Assembly: GCA_030512295.1 (NCBI GenBank)
Contig: JAULSR010000002.1
Location: 3,906,001 to 3,970,000 of the forward strand
DNA length: 64,000 bases
Origin: Bombardia bombarda
Taxonomy: Eukaryota; Ascomycota; Sordariomycetes; Sordariales; Lasiosphaeriaceae
Direction: 5' to 3'
Shown here: positions 12,155-23,685 of the stretch, piece by piece
How positions within the stretch are numbered: position 1 is the stretch's first letter
How the letters are laid out: the number at the start of each line of letters is the position of its first letter
The notes under the pieces: generated by a model
The model's input: only the letters and a program-made list of their open reading frames with translations
Databases searched by the model: none
What the model was told of the DNA's origin: nothing
Position numbers and translations under genes: made by a program

Positions 12155-15100
12155 TCAGGCCTCGCCATATGCCGTCGTAGCCGAGTAGATTGGCGTCCGA
12201 TCTCCGCGAGACGAGTTGCCATTGGTTCTCATGCTGAGCTCGGGGTGGATAGCACCACCACCAGCGCCACCGTTGTCGTTTCGGGGAGTCGCTGCTGCTG
12301 CCTCTCGCTTCTCGAGATTGACAATAATGGCCATGGCCTGGTCCAGCTTCTCCTTCTCGGCCATCAGGGCCATGCGCATCTTTGCCGTCTCGGGGCCTTC
12401 GCTGATAAGTCGGTCGAGGATCTCTGGGGCTAGGAAGAAAAGCGAAAGTTAGGACTAATGTTGCGTGATTTCATATTTGATTTCAATGTGGGGGAGGAGG
12501 TTACGCAGAAGGGTTGGGATCAGATGGTGACAAAAACGGGATCAAAAGCACTTACCAGCGTGCCTATCGTTGAGGCCCAGTTTCTCAGGCAGGTACGTCT
12601 TGATCACCAACGAGATCCTCGAAAACAGACCCGACATGACGTGCATCGCCACATAGTCGATGAAGCGGTTTGCCGCAGTCAAATAGTAACCGCGCACGTA
12701 CGCGGCGACAGACACCTCCTGGTCATATGGGTCTGCCCCGAGCTGTCTCACCTCCTTTTGCATGCGAAGCGCTTCCTGCGCAAGTTCCTCCTCGGTGAGC
12801 TCTTCGATCTTAGAGATTCGCCCAACATTCTCGCCAGTGCGATGCGCCCATCGGTGAATGTGGCGGTGACGCTCGAGAATCTTCTTTTCGGAGGCCTTGT
12901 TCCGGGCCAGGGACTCGTCATCCAGCGTGAAGAGACGATGCGACTCCAGGCTGTAGATCAAGAGGAGTTGATCCCTCAGCTCCTTGCGGTGGCAGTCTAG
13001 GAATTCGGCCATGAGCTGCTTGGAGATGGTGTAGATGGCTCGATTCTTGAGGTTTGGAAAGGCAGAATCAAGGGTCTGCATCACCTCCCTGTTGAGAAGC
13101 CCAAATGTTTGGGCGATAAACTGCTCGAGGTGGGGACCCCAGGATCTCGCAGCTTCGGTGTACAGGGGCTCATACACGCTGGTCGGGACCAGGCCAGGCT
13201 GGCCGGGGATAGCACTGCGGCGGATGATCGAGCGGATCTCCATCAGGTTCTTGGATGTCGACGGTCCGCGGCCTGGGGTGGAGCTCGGCGTGAAGCTCGT
13301 GTTGGGGGACCCGAGCCGACGCTGTGATGTTGGGGTAAAGACAACGCGGTCCAACTCCTCAACTTTAACGGGCCCATCTCCATTGGTTTGACCACCGTTC
13401 ACCTGGCCGCCATTGACCTGTAGCCCTCCTCGAGGTCGCTTCGATGGTGTAGTCGGGACGTTATCCGGGCCGGGACGCTTGCGCATGTACGAAGCCGGGT
13501 TGTTAAGATCAACGAATTCGGGCTCATTGACCTTGAACTTTGGCTTGAGCGACAGAATGACTCTCTTGAACGGCTCGGCCATTTGGCTAGACCACTGGCT
13601 GACAAAATCCTGGTGCATTACCCGGTCTTTGACTCTGATGCTGAATTCGGCCAAACTAGTGATAATCTCCATCTCTGGGTTCGCTGGAGGGTCGGGATAT
13701 GTCTGGAGCCGCAGGGTAACCTCGTGAAGCCTCTTATTCACTTCGCGAGTGACCTCGGGCAACACTTTGGAAAACTCCTCGCCAAGCTTCAGGGAAAGAA
13801 ACGACTTGAGTTTCTCAATACCACATCTGTCCTTGAACTGGTCGAATGCATTCGGCCAGTAACCAGTGGAATCTGCTGTGCCGTTGAAGAAGGCCTCCTC
13901 CAGCTTGTTCTGCTCATCGAGGTCGGGATCTGTTCCCTGTCTCGATGTGATGAAGTAGCCTAGGCCTGTCCGGTGTGCCTGTCCGTTCAGCATAGACAGC
14001 CAGCTCGAGGACGCCTGGGCTTCGTTCGGCAGAAGATCAGCTTTGGTCATGACGCCGACGCAGCGGTCACCGGCTCCCATCTCGCGAATGAGCTTGGAAG
14101 CGTACGAATTCTCCGCGTCCTGGTTCATGGGCACAGCCCATAGAATAATTGCGCTCTTACGAGAGATGTATTCGCAAGTGAGGTTCTGGACCACCCGCTC
14201 CAGAAATCTGTCTTCTGATCGTTTGGCAGTAATGAAAACGCCCGGGAGATCGTAAAAGTTGAGATCAGCCAGATCAGGACCGGTCACCTCAAGGGCAACA
14301 GTGTTCGGACTGAATTGAGACTCGGCATTTGCCTCCTTGCTCGCGATAAAGTCCATATGCTGCTGGCGGGCGTCTTCGGAAACTTCGCCATTCGTCTTCG
14401 GAATAAATGACCGGTGAGATGTTGTCGGGTTGAGGATAGCAACTTGCGCGCAGCGAAGAACGGTTTCAATCTCTTCCGAATCAAACCTGTCCCGGATGGT
14501 CTTGAACTCGTGCCTGGCCTGTTGGTTTGAGTCCAGTTTGACCCAAGGCGGAAACTTGTTCGCCTTCGTCACATCCCGGATAGTGATCGGGTGATCTGGT
14601 GGTTGAAATTCATAGTCTTGCTTCAAAAATACTCGGCAAGACCACTCGTCGGCTCTTGATACCCGAATGTGGATGGGGCACCTAGTGCAAGTTCCGCTGC
14701 TACGAGGCAGACTCAGGCCAGCAATTGCAGACATCAAACTGGACTTGCCAGATGATTGATCGCCAACGAGAACCAACTCAGGAAGACTGGCGAAGTGCTG
14801 TATGCCACGGGCCTGCAGCTCGCCCAGAGCATCATTGATATCTTTCAGCTTCTGGCCGAAATCTTTCAGTGCTCGGTTTGGGCCGATGAAGGAGGCCTGC
14901 ATACTCTGAGAGCCGGGGATTTCATGGTGGGCTTCTGACTTGAGCTTCACGGGCTTGACTTCCATGAGCATGCATTCGTCATCATCGTCCTCATCTTCGT
15001 CGTCGAATGAGCCAAGGGCAGATGGGGGCGGCGGCCTGGTGTCCACGCTAGCTGAGGAGCTATCAGTATGTATAGGCAAGGATGATTGAGGTGATGGTGA

Positions 15101-15249
15101 GTTAGGGACTTACGGGCTCCAGATCGCGCTCCACGAGTCTCGGATGGCGCAGTTTGTATAGTGGTGGCAGGTGTTTGCCGCGAACCACCGATTGCTCGGA
15201 GGCTCGATGAGTTTGGCTCCCGCTTGATCAAAGGCTGACCACGCGCCAT
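12155..15249 (-). CDS. Dynamin-related GTPase, Mx-like
   Basis: Large GTPase of the dynamin superfamily. Exons on the minus strand: 15114..15249, 12556..15051, 12155..12429 (introns 62 and 126 bp), 968 aa. The first acceptor is fixed by phase: only CTCCTCAG joins in frame. G1 is GDQSSGKSS (about residues 142-150), G3 is DLPGV, G4 is MTKAD, and the dynamin signature LPRSSGTCTRCPI follows G1. A stalk region (LGEEFSKVLPEVTREVNKRL) and a C-terminal GED-like helical region (YVRGYYLTAANRFIDYVAMH) are present. No PH domain, no Pro-rich domain and no transmembrane segment, which resembles Mx-like rather than Vps1 or Dnm1 proteins. A disordered insert with KRPRGG follows the stalk. The last exon adds a short helical, Gly-rich tail. 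Fungal members of this type are widespread and largely uncharacterised. Confidence 0.9.
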
Positions 15250-16695
15250 GTTTGACTAGAAATTGTAAGCCATGGACTCTCGGAAATTTCGAAGGGTACT
15301 ATAATGAAGATGTGCACTTACCCAGTGACCTGTTTTTGTTGCAGTATCATGCAGCTTTCAACTATTTGATTCAGATGTTGCTGGCGAGGCGAAAGCTGAG
15401 ATGGCGGCAAGAGAGTGATGAGATTTCTTCGCAAACCCCCGTAATAGGCTTGTAACCCACTGCGAAAATAGCAGAGAACGTTGGTGCCGCAGTGTCAATG
15501 AGAGCAAAAGGAAAAGAGGGCGTACAGACTGAAGAGAGTGAAGTTGTCTAAGGAAAGAAAAAATAGAAGCTGTAAAGAGCTGCAACCATTACACCAAAGA
15601 TTCGAAAAGCGCAGCAACTATCTGCAAAAAAGATGCACCTCAGAAGGGACTCGAGTACACGGTATTGTGTGTTAAGGAATGGTGCAGATTGGTGTTGCCG
15701 CGTTAACAACTCCTAGCTTTTGCTGGAGAGCTAGAGGTGCATGCGCTTCAGTGGATGGAATTTGGAGGGGCTGGGAATTATGGGGCTCGACCGTGGCGGT
15801 TTCGTGTTGTCGACTGATGGTCGCAATTCACGCTGCTACTGCGGGTTTTGGTGGTGGATAGTGAATTGCGGGTGACTCTATCACCCGTTCCTCGCGACGT
15901 ACCACAGCCAGGGGCGCGTTTCCAGAGGTCTCCGCACGTCCAGCTATTGAAAGTGACCAGAAGATACGCGTAAAGTGTGCTCAGGGGTACGATGTGACGA
16001 GAACATGCTGAACCCGCCCGAATAGGTATTTGTTTTTGCATGCATGCACGAATTCAAAATGGCGACTCCCATCTCATGAATAGAATGGGATGAATAGGTA
16101 GGCCAACAGAATGAGAGAGAACTGAGCAGCTCATTTTTTATCTAGGCGAGTATGGTTGATATACTTGACGTCACCGGTATAGACTTTGGCATTGGAAGAG
16201 ACCTTGAAGGCATTCACAATAGGACGCCACCACAGAGACGAGCATGGCATGGTGGTCAAAGGTTCGCAGCTTCCAGTTCCACATTCGAGGATCTTTGGGC
16301 ACAATTCCACGGCTGTACAACGACAAGTTCAGGGGGGGTGGGGCTCGGCATTCATTTGTCCCGGTCCGTTCCTTGCATGCCCCCGCTGTTTTGTACCTGT
16401 GTACGTACCTTAGTTGTCAAGCACAGGCCAGTACCCCTCTGCAAACCCCTGCCAGAGCCAGTGAGGCAGCTCACATGGGGGGCGGGGCGGGGGGCGAGAG
16501 CCCAGCCAGATTTCAGGGTATGTTATTGGGGATCAGGTCTGTCTGTCCAATATTATTCCATGGAAAGCTGTTCCACCGTCATTTCCCCCTTAGCCTTAAC
16601 GCTCTCATCTCCCTTTTCCATGAGACTAGAGCATCCTGCGAGAACTCCGTAGACAAAGCGAAAACAACGTTCGATACGCATAACCAGCATCCATC
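15250..16695. promoter_or_regulatory. Divergent upstream region of the dynamin-like and GMPPA-like genes
   Basis: About 1.4 kb between two divergent starts. An ORF at 16152..16652 has no protein-like features and overlaps the expected 5' UTR of the plus-strand gene. I see no RNA gene or repeat. Confidence 0.4.
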
Positions 16696-18342
16696 ATGTC
16701 GCTGAATATTCCCCACCGCGACAAGGCCAATGGCACCTCGGGCGCCACCAAGGCCGTCATCCTTGTGAGTTGAGGAAGCTCTTGCCTACTCCTGCCTGCT
16801 CCTACCTGCTCTGCCTCGATTAGCCTCGATTGGGCAACGGCCAAAAACAAACGGCCAACGGCTACCTCTTAGCCCGTCAACGCACTGTACTGACTCTGTC
16901 TCGAGGTTGGAGGCGAATCGCGTGGTACTCGCTTCAGACCGCTCTCGCTCGATCTCCCCAAGGTATGTTGTTTGCTGTTGCTGTTCCTGCTGTGGGAACC
17001 ACCACGGACAAATGCGCAAAGCTAATCTCGAATTGTCCCTCGATTGCAGCCCCTCTTCGACGTCGCCGGCCACCCCATCCTCTGGCACTGCCTGAAAGCC
17101 ATCGAGAAAGTGCCCTCCATCCACGAGGTCTACCTGATCGGCTACTACGACGAATCCATCTTCTTCCAGTTCCTCCAGGAGGCCAGCAAAGAGTTCCCCC
17201 ACCTCTCCATCAAGTACCTCCGCGAGTACCAGGCCCTGGGCACCGCCGGCGGTCTCTACCACTTCCGCGACAACATCCTCAATGGCCGTCCCGAGCGCCT
17301 TTTCGTCCTCAACTCGGACGTTTGCTGCAGTTTCCCCCTCAACGAGATGTTGCAGCTGGCGCGGGAGAAGGACGCCGAGGCCGTGATCCTCGGCACCCGC
17401 GTCAGCGACGACGCCGCCTCAAACTTTGGCTGCATCGTCTCCGACTCCCATACCCGTCGCGTGCTGCACTACGTTGAGAAGCCCGAGAGCCACATCTCCA
17501 ACCTAATCAACTGCGGCGTCTACCTCTTCAGCACCGACACCATCTTCCCCTCCATCCGCACCGCCATCAAGCGCCGCGCCGACCGCTCTGCCCGCCTCCT
17601 CTCGTTCCGCTCCTCCGACAATCTCGAGAGCTCCTTCATGATCAACGATGACGACGATGCTCAGAACGGGGTCATCCGCCTCGAGCAAGATATCCTCGGC
17701 GACATGGCCGACAGCAAGCAGTTCTTCGTCTACGAGACCAAGGACTTCTGGCGCCAGATCAAGACTGCTGGCTCCGCTATCCCCGCTAACGCCCTCTACT
17801 TGCAGAAGGCGTGGCAGAATGGCTCCAAGGAGCTCGCCGAGCCCAACCTCGTTGTAAAGGGCGAGAAGACAGACAACACCAGGCCCGGGATCCACCCCCC
17901 CGTCTTCATCCACCCCGAGGCGATAGTGCACGACGAGGCCGAGCTGGGCCCCAACGTGTCCATCGGCCCCGGCGCCAAGATCGGCCCCGGCGCCCGTATT
18001 AGCAACTCCATCGTGCTCGCCAAAGCGGAGATTAAGCCCAGCGCCCACGTGCTGCACTCGATTATTGGTTGGGGAGGCAAGGTCGGCGCTTGGGCCCGCG
18101 TCGAGGGCAGCCCTACCCCTGTCACCAGCCACACGACAAGTATCATCAAGAACGGCGTCAAGGTCCAGGCCATCACTATCTTGGGCAAGGAGTGCGTTGT
18201 CGGTGATGAGGTTCTCGTTAAGAACTGCGTGTGCCTGCCGTTCAAGGAGCTGAAGAGGGTAAGTCTCTCTATATTGTGTACCCGACATACGGAACCTTGC
18301 TAACATATGACACAGGACGTTCGCGACGAGGTCATCATGTAA
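16696..18342 (+). CDS. Mannose-1-phosphate guanylyltransferase alpha-like protein (GMPPA type)
   Basis: Homologue of the alpha subunit of GDP-mannose pyrophosphorylase, which in animals regulates the catalytic GMPPB subunit that makes GDP-mannose for glycosylation and GPI anchors. Exons 16696..16764, 16906..16962, 17050..18258, 18316..18342 (introns 141, 87 and 57 bp), 453 aa. The nucleotidyltransferase signature GGESRGTRFRPLSLDLPKP is split by the second intron. The region around YQALGTAGGLYHF and FVLNSDVCCSF belongs to the Rossmann-like domain. The C-terminal half has hexapeptide repeats of a left-handed beta helix (GPNVSIGPGAKIGPGARI, then HSIIGWGGKVG). The last exon codes only DVRDEVIM. 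An extra segment between the domains (about residues 205-260) fits GMPPA better than GMPPB/Psa1. The start is fixed by a short conserved exon 1. Confidence 0.88.
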
Positions 18343-20008
18343 AGTGGGCTTTGTCAGAGAGAAAACAAAAAGAGAGTCAGGTTTGAGAAGATACCAAATA
18401 AAAATGAGGGTTCTTGATTTGTGTGGTGTTTTCTGTCCTTTTGGATGAACTGATCCATTGATCGATCAGTTGCTGGCTAGCGATGTAGAGACATGTTATT
18501 CTGCATTTCACTGCTGGGACATGATGCGAGAGATTTGCCCAAAAAATTCGTAAACTATAATAGATAGACGAGGTCGATTTCTGATTCAAGAGAGCCAGCT
18601 GATTTGTGTTTTATCCTGGGTGGTCTCTTTGCACCTGTTTACATCTTGTTGATATAAGTTTGAGTGAGTTCCGGTTGCTGAGCTTACTGTTGCATGATAA
18701 TCATCTCTGTTATACAAGCGTCCAAAAAGTTGCAAACACTCCCTGACAATAAAAGAAATGTCCGTAGTCGGGATAATGTTTGACGAAGATCGTTTGTAGA
18801 ATATGAAGGCCAGCCTGTTACACAAATGCACAGTAAAGAAAATGCTTCAGACTCAGGAGTATTTTGGAAGCTCCCCACTTCTGCCGTACTGAGGGAAGGG
18901 GGTAGTAGATTTTGACAAAGGTGGTCGTATAGTATGACAGGGGATGTGGTAGTTTTCGACGAGGATGGTGGTAATTCCAAGGAGGGTGGTGATAATTGTA
19001 AGAAGGGGCATATAACTTACATGGCGAAGGAATATCCTCATCTCAAACATCGCCAAACAGTATCCTGTAGACTCCCTTCCATTGTTGAAGGAGGGCCTGA
19101 CCACGTTGCGTATGTCTAAGCAACCTGAGTTGATCAGATGAAAGAAATAGACTTTGGGGGGTGTTTTTTTTTACTAGCGAGTTTATAAAGGTACCTACTA
19201 TCCGTATAGCAGCTGAAATAAAATGTAGCTCGGCTTCGTTAGTTGTGACGGCGTCGACCGTCGGGATCGTTTGATACCTAGGGTGGTTAAGGGTCACGTT
19301 TCTCACTTCAAGGTTAGAACCAACCCGTCTCGCCGCAAGTTCATTTTCCTCCTTCTTTCTCCTTGGATTAGTATCTTACCGACTACGTATAACCCAATCC
19401 TGAAGCCCTATCCCATTGAAAAGTGACGTTCACGGCACATGGGTTGCGAAATGGCAGTAAATTGGCTGGTAATCTTATGCGACACATTGGGGGATGCAAC
19501 AATCTACGGGTGGATTAGCCGATGGTAGGGCTTAAAAGTATGTGCAGTTAATATACGAACAGCTTTGGGTCGTTGAACAGCACTTGTTTCTCTAAATTGT
19601 ATTGAGGCCGACCGCTAACTTACTCATTGGGCTGATTTACTCATTGGGCTGATTTACTCATTGGGCTGATTTACTCATTGGGCTGATTTACTCATTGGGC
19701 TAATTTACTCAATGGGCTAACTTTGATAGGTACCTTACTGAGTTAATTTGGAAGCTCATGGCCTTCGGAGCGATAGCTTCCAGAGCGATCAAACGCATTC
19801 TCCGATTACCTAAGCTAGAATCTGTCTCTGTTTTCCTGATTTCGGCACGTAAGACAGGCTCGAAATATTTGACCTTAAACTCACCTTCTCTCCTAAGCTA
19901 CACTCGCCGCTGTCAACCGCCAGTCCGCAATCCGCCTGCCTTCGACCATAAATTGCCTTTCAATTACAACTTCTGAGGATTTCAAGCGACAGCAGATATT
20001 TCCACGTC
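18343..20008. other. Intergenic, AT-rich, contains a 17-bp minisatellite
   Basis: No supported gene. It holds the 3' UTR of the GMPPA-like gene, the tandem repeat listed separately, and the upstream region of the BTB gene. Confidence 0.5.
19619..19722 (+). repeat. 17-bp tandem repeat, about six copies
   Basis: The unit TTACTCATTGGGCTGAT repeats with a strict 17-bp period from about 19620. The first four copies are identical and the last two carry substitutions (GCTAAT, CAATGGGCTAA). The array is intergenic, about 290 bp upstream of the BTB gene. Confidence 0.95.
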
Positions 20009-21092
20009 ATGGCCAAAGAAATTGTCCTGGACCCCGACGGCGATGTTCGTATCGTGCTCACGCAGCGAGAACCACACACAGTCGCTGTCATCTCGTCCAA
20101 GATTCTCTCCCTGGCATCGCCTGTGTTCAATATCCTCCTCAATGGCCCATTCAAAGAAGCTGCCGATTTAAAAGAGAAAAGGAGTTCCTCCGAGCTCTAC
20201 GAGCTGAACCTGCCCGAGGACGACCCAGAGGCCGTCATTATCTTGCTGCGCCTCGTTCATTTCAAGGCGATCGAAAGCATTCCTCTGGACCACATGCCGC
20301 TCAGTTTAGAGCGGCTGGCCTTTCTATGCGACAAATACGAGTGCACCGAGCCATTCAAGTTTTGCGGAACGGTATGGTTACGCGACTGGCTGGAGAAGTA
20401 TCCCGAGGGATTGTTGTTCCCCGCGACGTTGGCGATTGACGACGTGTGCCGGCTCCTGGTGTTTGCGTATGTGGCGGACCTGCCTAACGAGTTCATGGCT
20501 CTGTCGTGGAGGCTGGTCATGTTTCACAAGGGGCCGATTGTGGGCCAGCATACCCAGGCGGTGCCGCTGATTGATCATCCCTTACTGAAGCAGGACGTGG
20601 CGCGTAAGTTTTCTTCAGTCTGGCTTGAGCGATCCTGAGCTGATAATGGCCTCTCTAGAACAAATCGACGCAAAGCGTGCTGAGAATTGCGCCGCCTTCC
20701 ACAACTCCGTGATGGCGCCCATGAACGTGCCGTGGCTGACACTCGACGCGGGTTGCTTTTGTGCTGCCAAGGCCATCGGCGTCTACATTGCGAAACTTCG
20801 TGCAGGAGGTATCATGCTGGATGATCTCGAGTTTTCCAATCACACGTTTCATTCACTCCTTGAACAGCACGTGAGCCCCTCATTTCGGGAACACTCCTGC
20901 AGCCGGATGAACTGCAAATGCAAGTCTGATTTGGTCCATGTCAGTGCGGCCGATTATTCTACCATGAGCATGATTGATACCTGGTGTTCTTCGGAATTCT
21001 GGAAGGAAACATTGATATGCTTGGATTGTATCAAGACGGGGGGTGTCAGTAAGGCACAGGAAAAATGTAGGGTTCGTCATGGCAAGAGCTGA
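20009..21092 (+). CDS. BTB/POZ domain protein
   Basis: Two exons, 20009..20603 and 20659..21092, with a 55-bp intron (GTAAGT to CTCTAG) that joins DVA to QQIDAKRAEN in frame; 342 aa. Residues about 8-110 look like a fungal BTB domain: DVRIVLTQREPHTVAVISSK, then ILSLASPVFNILLNGPFKE and a late VIILLRLVHF. This type is common in filamentous fungi as a short BTB protein without Kelch or MATH partners and has no assigned function. The C-terminal half has several Cys residues (HSCSRMNCKCKSD, LICLDCIKTGG) that could bind metal, which I infer only from spacing. BTB domains mediate dimerisation and may link to Cul3. Confidence 0.8.
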
Positions 21093-21453
21093 ACACGGTA
21101 GTATGAATGGGGAACGACAAGGCGTTAAATGGATGAATGCATTTCTACCTAGGGTATCTAAATACTTTATCAAGATTCTGATATTGCTAGTACGCAGGAC
21201 GGACTGCTCCGGGAATCTTGTGCATGCGGCGCCTCATAACGAACGAGACACCCACCAATGCAGCACTCTTAGTTCTAATGCGTCAAATTATCGTAATGAT
21301 CCAACATAGCAGAGTCCATGACCAGTCAAAATGGACCATCTCTCGCTTCATGCAATCATCCCGATCACCGTTTCATGACAATCACCGCTTCAAAACGAAC
21401 AATTCAAAATATCCAACAACAAAACCACGCCCCTATTTGGATCCTCCAGCCAC
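21093..21453. other. Intergenic, convergent 3' flanks
   Basis: This interval lies between the BTB gene and the broken membrane-protein gene. Nothing specific is seen. Confidence 0.5.
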
Positions 21454-22512
21454 CTAAGCATAAGCCCTCCCCTTCACAGGTCTCATCACAACCACCTCAC
21501 TCCTCTCCCCCACATCCGCAAACCCCAACCTATTTTCCCCAACATCCCCATACCCAACCACCCCATCCCTGGTGGTGCCGTCTGTGGATGATGGCAGGGG
21601 CGCCCACGTCATGTTCAAGCTGATGTAGGGCGTGTCTGAGGGGATGTCCTGCTTGTAGCCGTCAACGACGGGCACAGCGCCGAGCTCGCCAAGGGCTGTG
21701 GGCGGACTGGACGTGGTGAATTTCCAGCTGACGTCGAAGAGGGTGACAGGATCGGAGGAGGAGCAGTTGACGACCGAGGAGGGCAGAGAGCAGTGCTTCC
21801 AGAGCCCGGCTGCCCGCACTGAGAGCTCGCAGGCGCCCTGGCACATGTCGGTGGTGTCGGCTGAGATGGGCACACCCGCGTTATAGTCGGAGAGGACTTG
21901 CATGAAGGCAGGGTTGAGCATCGGGTCCTGCGTGCTTGGCTCGGCGTTGGGATCGGATGCGTAGTCCATACCTGTGAAGCCGTAGGGGAGCTGCTGGGCG
22001 ACTTGCACAGACACAATGTGATCATATTGAGTCCTTGTGACAGCGGTGGAAGATGCCTGCTGGATTAGGGGGCCGCCAATCACGGCTGCCGTGACGAAAA
22101 TGGTAGCCAATGTGATGGCAGTGGTGTCGAGGCGGACGACGTTGATGATCGAGGCCCAGAAGCTTGTGCCTGAGCTCCAGATGTTATGCAGGCTCGATAG
22201 CGTCTTGCCTTGTTGCTGGGAGGCATAGTTCTACTATGCGATGGTAACTCCGTGGGATAGGGCGAAGCTGAGACAGATATTCCCGGGCATGGTGAGAATG
22301 GCGAGCAGAACAGACGGTTGTACTGGCCAACTTGATACTGGCTGGAGGTGCGAGGTTTTGAGTACGGCGATGCAGCCACCGGCGCAGAGAAGGGCAGTCA
22401 AGAGACTCAAGAGGGCCACTGCACCATAATAGGTATTGTGCTGTTTGTATGTCTTTATGTGGTTGGGATTGAAGGGGGATGAAGCTGAAGATGTCGAGCT
22501 TGTGAAATAATA
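21454..22512 (-). pseudogene. Remnant of a fungal multi-span membrane protein (DUF3176-like), two adjacent in-frame stops
   Basis: One reading frame stays open from 22512 to the terminal stop at 21454 except for two consecutive TAG codons at 22231-22236. The translation upstream of the stops has two hydrophobic spans (VALLSLLTALLCAGGCIAVL, then SVLLAILTMPGNICLSFAL) ending in SHGVTIA. Downstream it continues SQQQGKTLSSLHNIWSSGTS and a further span (TIFVTAAVIGGPLIQQAS). Fungal proteins of this type usually have Trp-Trp after the second span, so TAG TAG is readily explained by two TGG to TAG changes, each a C-to-T at CpA on the other strand. No in-frame ATG precedes the first span, and the C-terminus is much shorter than the usual 600-700 aa, so the gene is also truncated. 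The family name is a tentative reading from composition and topology. Confidence 0.6.
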
Positions 22513-22586
22513 TTAATACAGTGCATGGTAATTATAGTTCATGTGGGCCTAATAAAGTTTGAAAGCTGAGGTACTAACACTTCAAG

Positions 22587-23654
22587 ATGCCGCAAAGATT
22601 GAGTTACGGCGACCAATACCTCCGGATCCAACTTTTGGAATCCGACAATCCGAGCACCTTCGCGCCCGGCGATACCATCAACGGCAATGTCATCCGAAGT
22701 GCCAACTTCTACAGCCCGCGAGCGACAATCACCATCCGTCTCACCGGACGTGCTAAAGTCAAGCGCGACTTCGACAAGTCACCCGTTTATCGATCGCGCT
22801 ACACTCTCCTGGATCTCTCACAGACCCTTTTCCACGGGCCGCTGACTATTTCCCAACCTAGGTCATGGCCCTTCGGCTTCACCCTACCTACATGCCCCTC
22901 CCCCGGGTTGGTACGGAAAAGCCAGTCTTTCCCCAAATCCCTTCTTCCGCTCAGCCCGGATACCATTGCCTCCCATCCGCTACCATTCAGCTTCAAGTAT
23001 CACGACAGCGAAGGCCTCCTGACATTTGTGGAATATTTTCTGACGGCCAAGCTTCACATCCAACAAGACCTGAAAAAGAACCTGTTTCGGTCAGCAGCTG
23101 CACTTTCGGCAGCCGCAATCCTGCCCATTACCGTTAGTCCTGCACCTCATGGGGAGTTGGTCGACCAAAATCCAAAACTACACAGCATCACAGCATCAGC
23201 CTGCTCTCACAGTCTCCTCCCAGGAATGAACCACACTCCTCTATCCCTCAAACAAAACGTCAAGAAATTCTTCCAGTGCAGCAGCGTCCCTCACCTCGCC
23301 TTTGACGTCAAACTCGCCATCCGGCAGACCATCCAGCTCGACCTGGACGCCAAAGACCCAGTATCAATAATGGTGGGCATTGTGCCGGTGGGCCGGAATG
23401 CCGCTTTCCTCAATGGCACTCTGTGCCAGCAGGGACACTTCACATGGCCGAGCTTCAAGCTGCGCCGACTACGCCTCTGCATCACCCACAATTTTGACAC
23501 GTATAACACGAGGAGATATTACCGGTTGGATTGGGAGTTGAAATTGGAAGTGGGAAGGGAGCGTGTCTGGTTGCAGGGCCGGCAATCTGTGACGTTTGTT
23601 GGTCCATGTGGCTTCACGTTACCTTCGGACCATTGCACCACGAAAGGGGTTTAA
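22587..23654 (+). CDS. Arrestin-like N-terminal domain protein
   Basis: Single-exon ORF of 355 aa. The N-terminal region has the arrestin-N pattern: a short strand, then YLRIQLLESDNPSTFAPGDT and INGNVIR, followed by ATITIRLTGRAKVK. This matches the small arrestin-related proteins found in many filamentous ascomycetes. There is no obvious PPxY motif, so a role as a Rsp5 adaptor like the yeast ARTs is not supported by sequence. The C-terminal part (FDVKLAIRQTIQLDL, then VGIVPVG) resembles the second beta sandwich. The gene is divergent from the membrane-protein remnant with about 75 bp between the open frames, so the two may once have shared a promoter. Confidence 0.75.
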   Translation: MPQRLSYGDQYLRIQLLESDNPSTFAPGDTINGNVIRSANFYSPRATITIRLTGRAKVKRDFDKSPVYRSRYTLLDLSQTLFHGPLTISQPRSWPFGFTLPTCPSPGLVRKSQSFPKSLLPLSPDTIASHPLPFSFKYHDSEGLLTFVEYFLTAKLHIQQDLKKNLFRSAAALSAAAILPITVSPAPHGELVDQNPKLHSITASACSHSLLPGMNHTPLSLKQNVKKFFQCSSVPHLAFDVKLAIRQTIQLDLDAKDPVSIMVGIVPVGRNAAFLNGTLCQQGHFTWPSFKLRRLRLCITHNFDTYNTRRYYRLDWELKLEVGRERVWLQGRQSVTFVGPCGFTLPSDHCTTKGV

Positions 23655-23685
23655 CGGGCCTGAATATGATACCATCTAGAGGTAC

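Noticed and set aside
16152..16652. 166-aa ORF upstream of the GMPPA-like gene
   Set aside because: Overlaps the expected promoter and 5' UTR and has no protein-like features.
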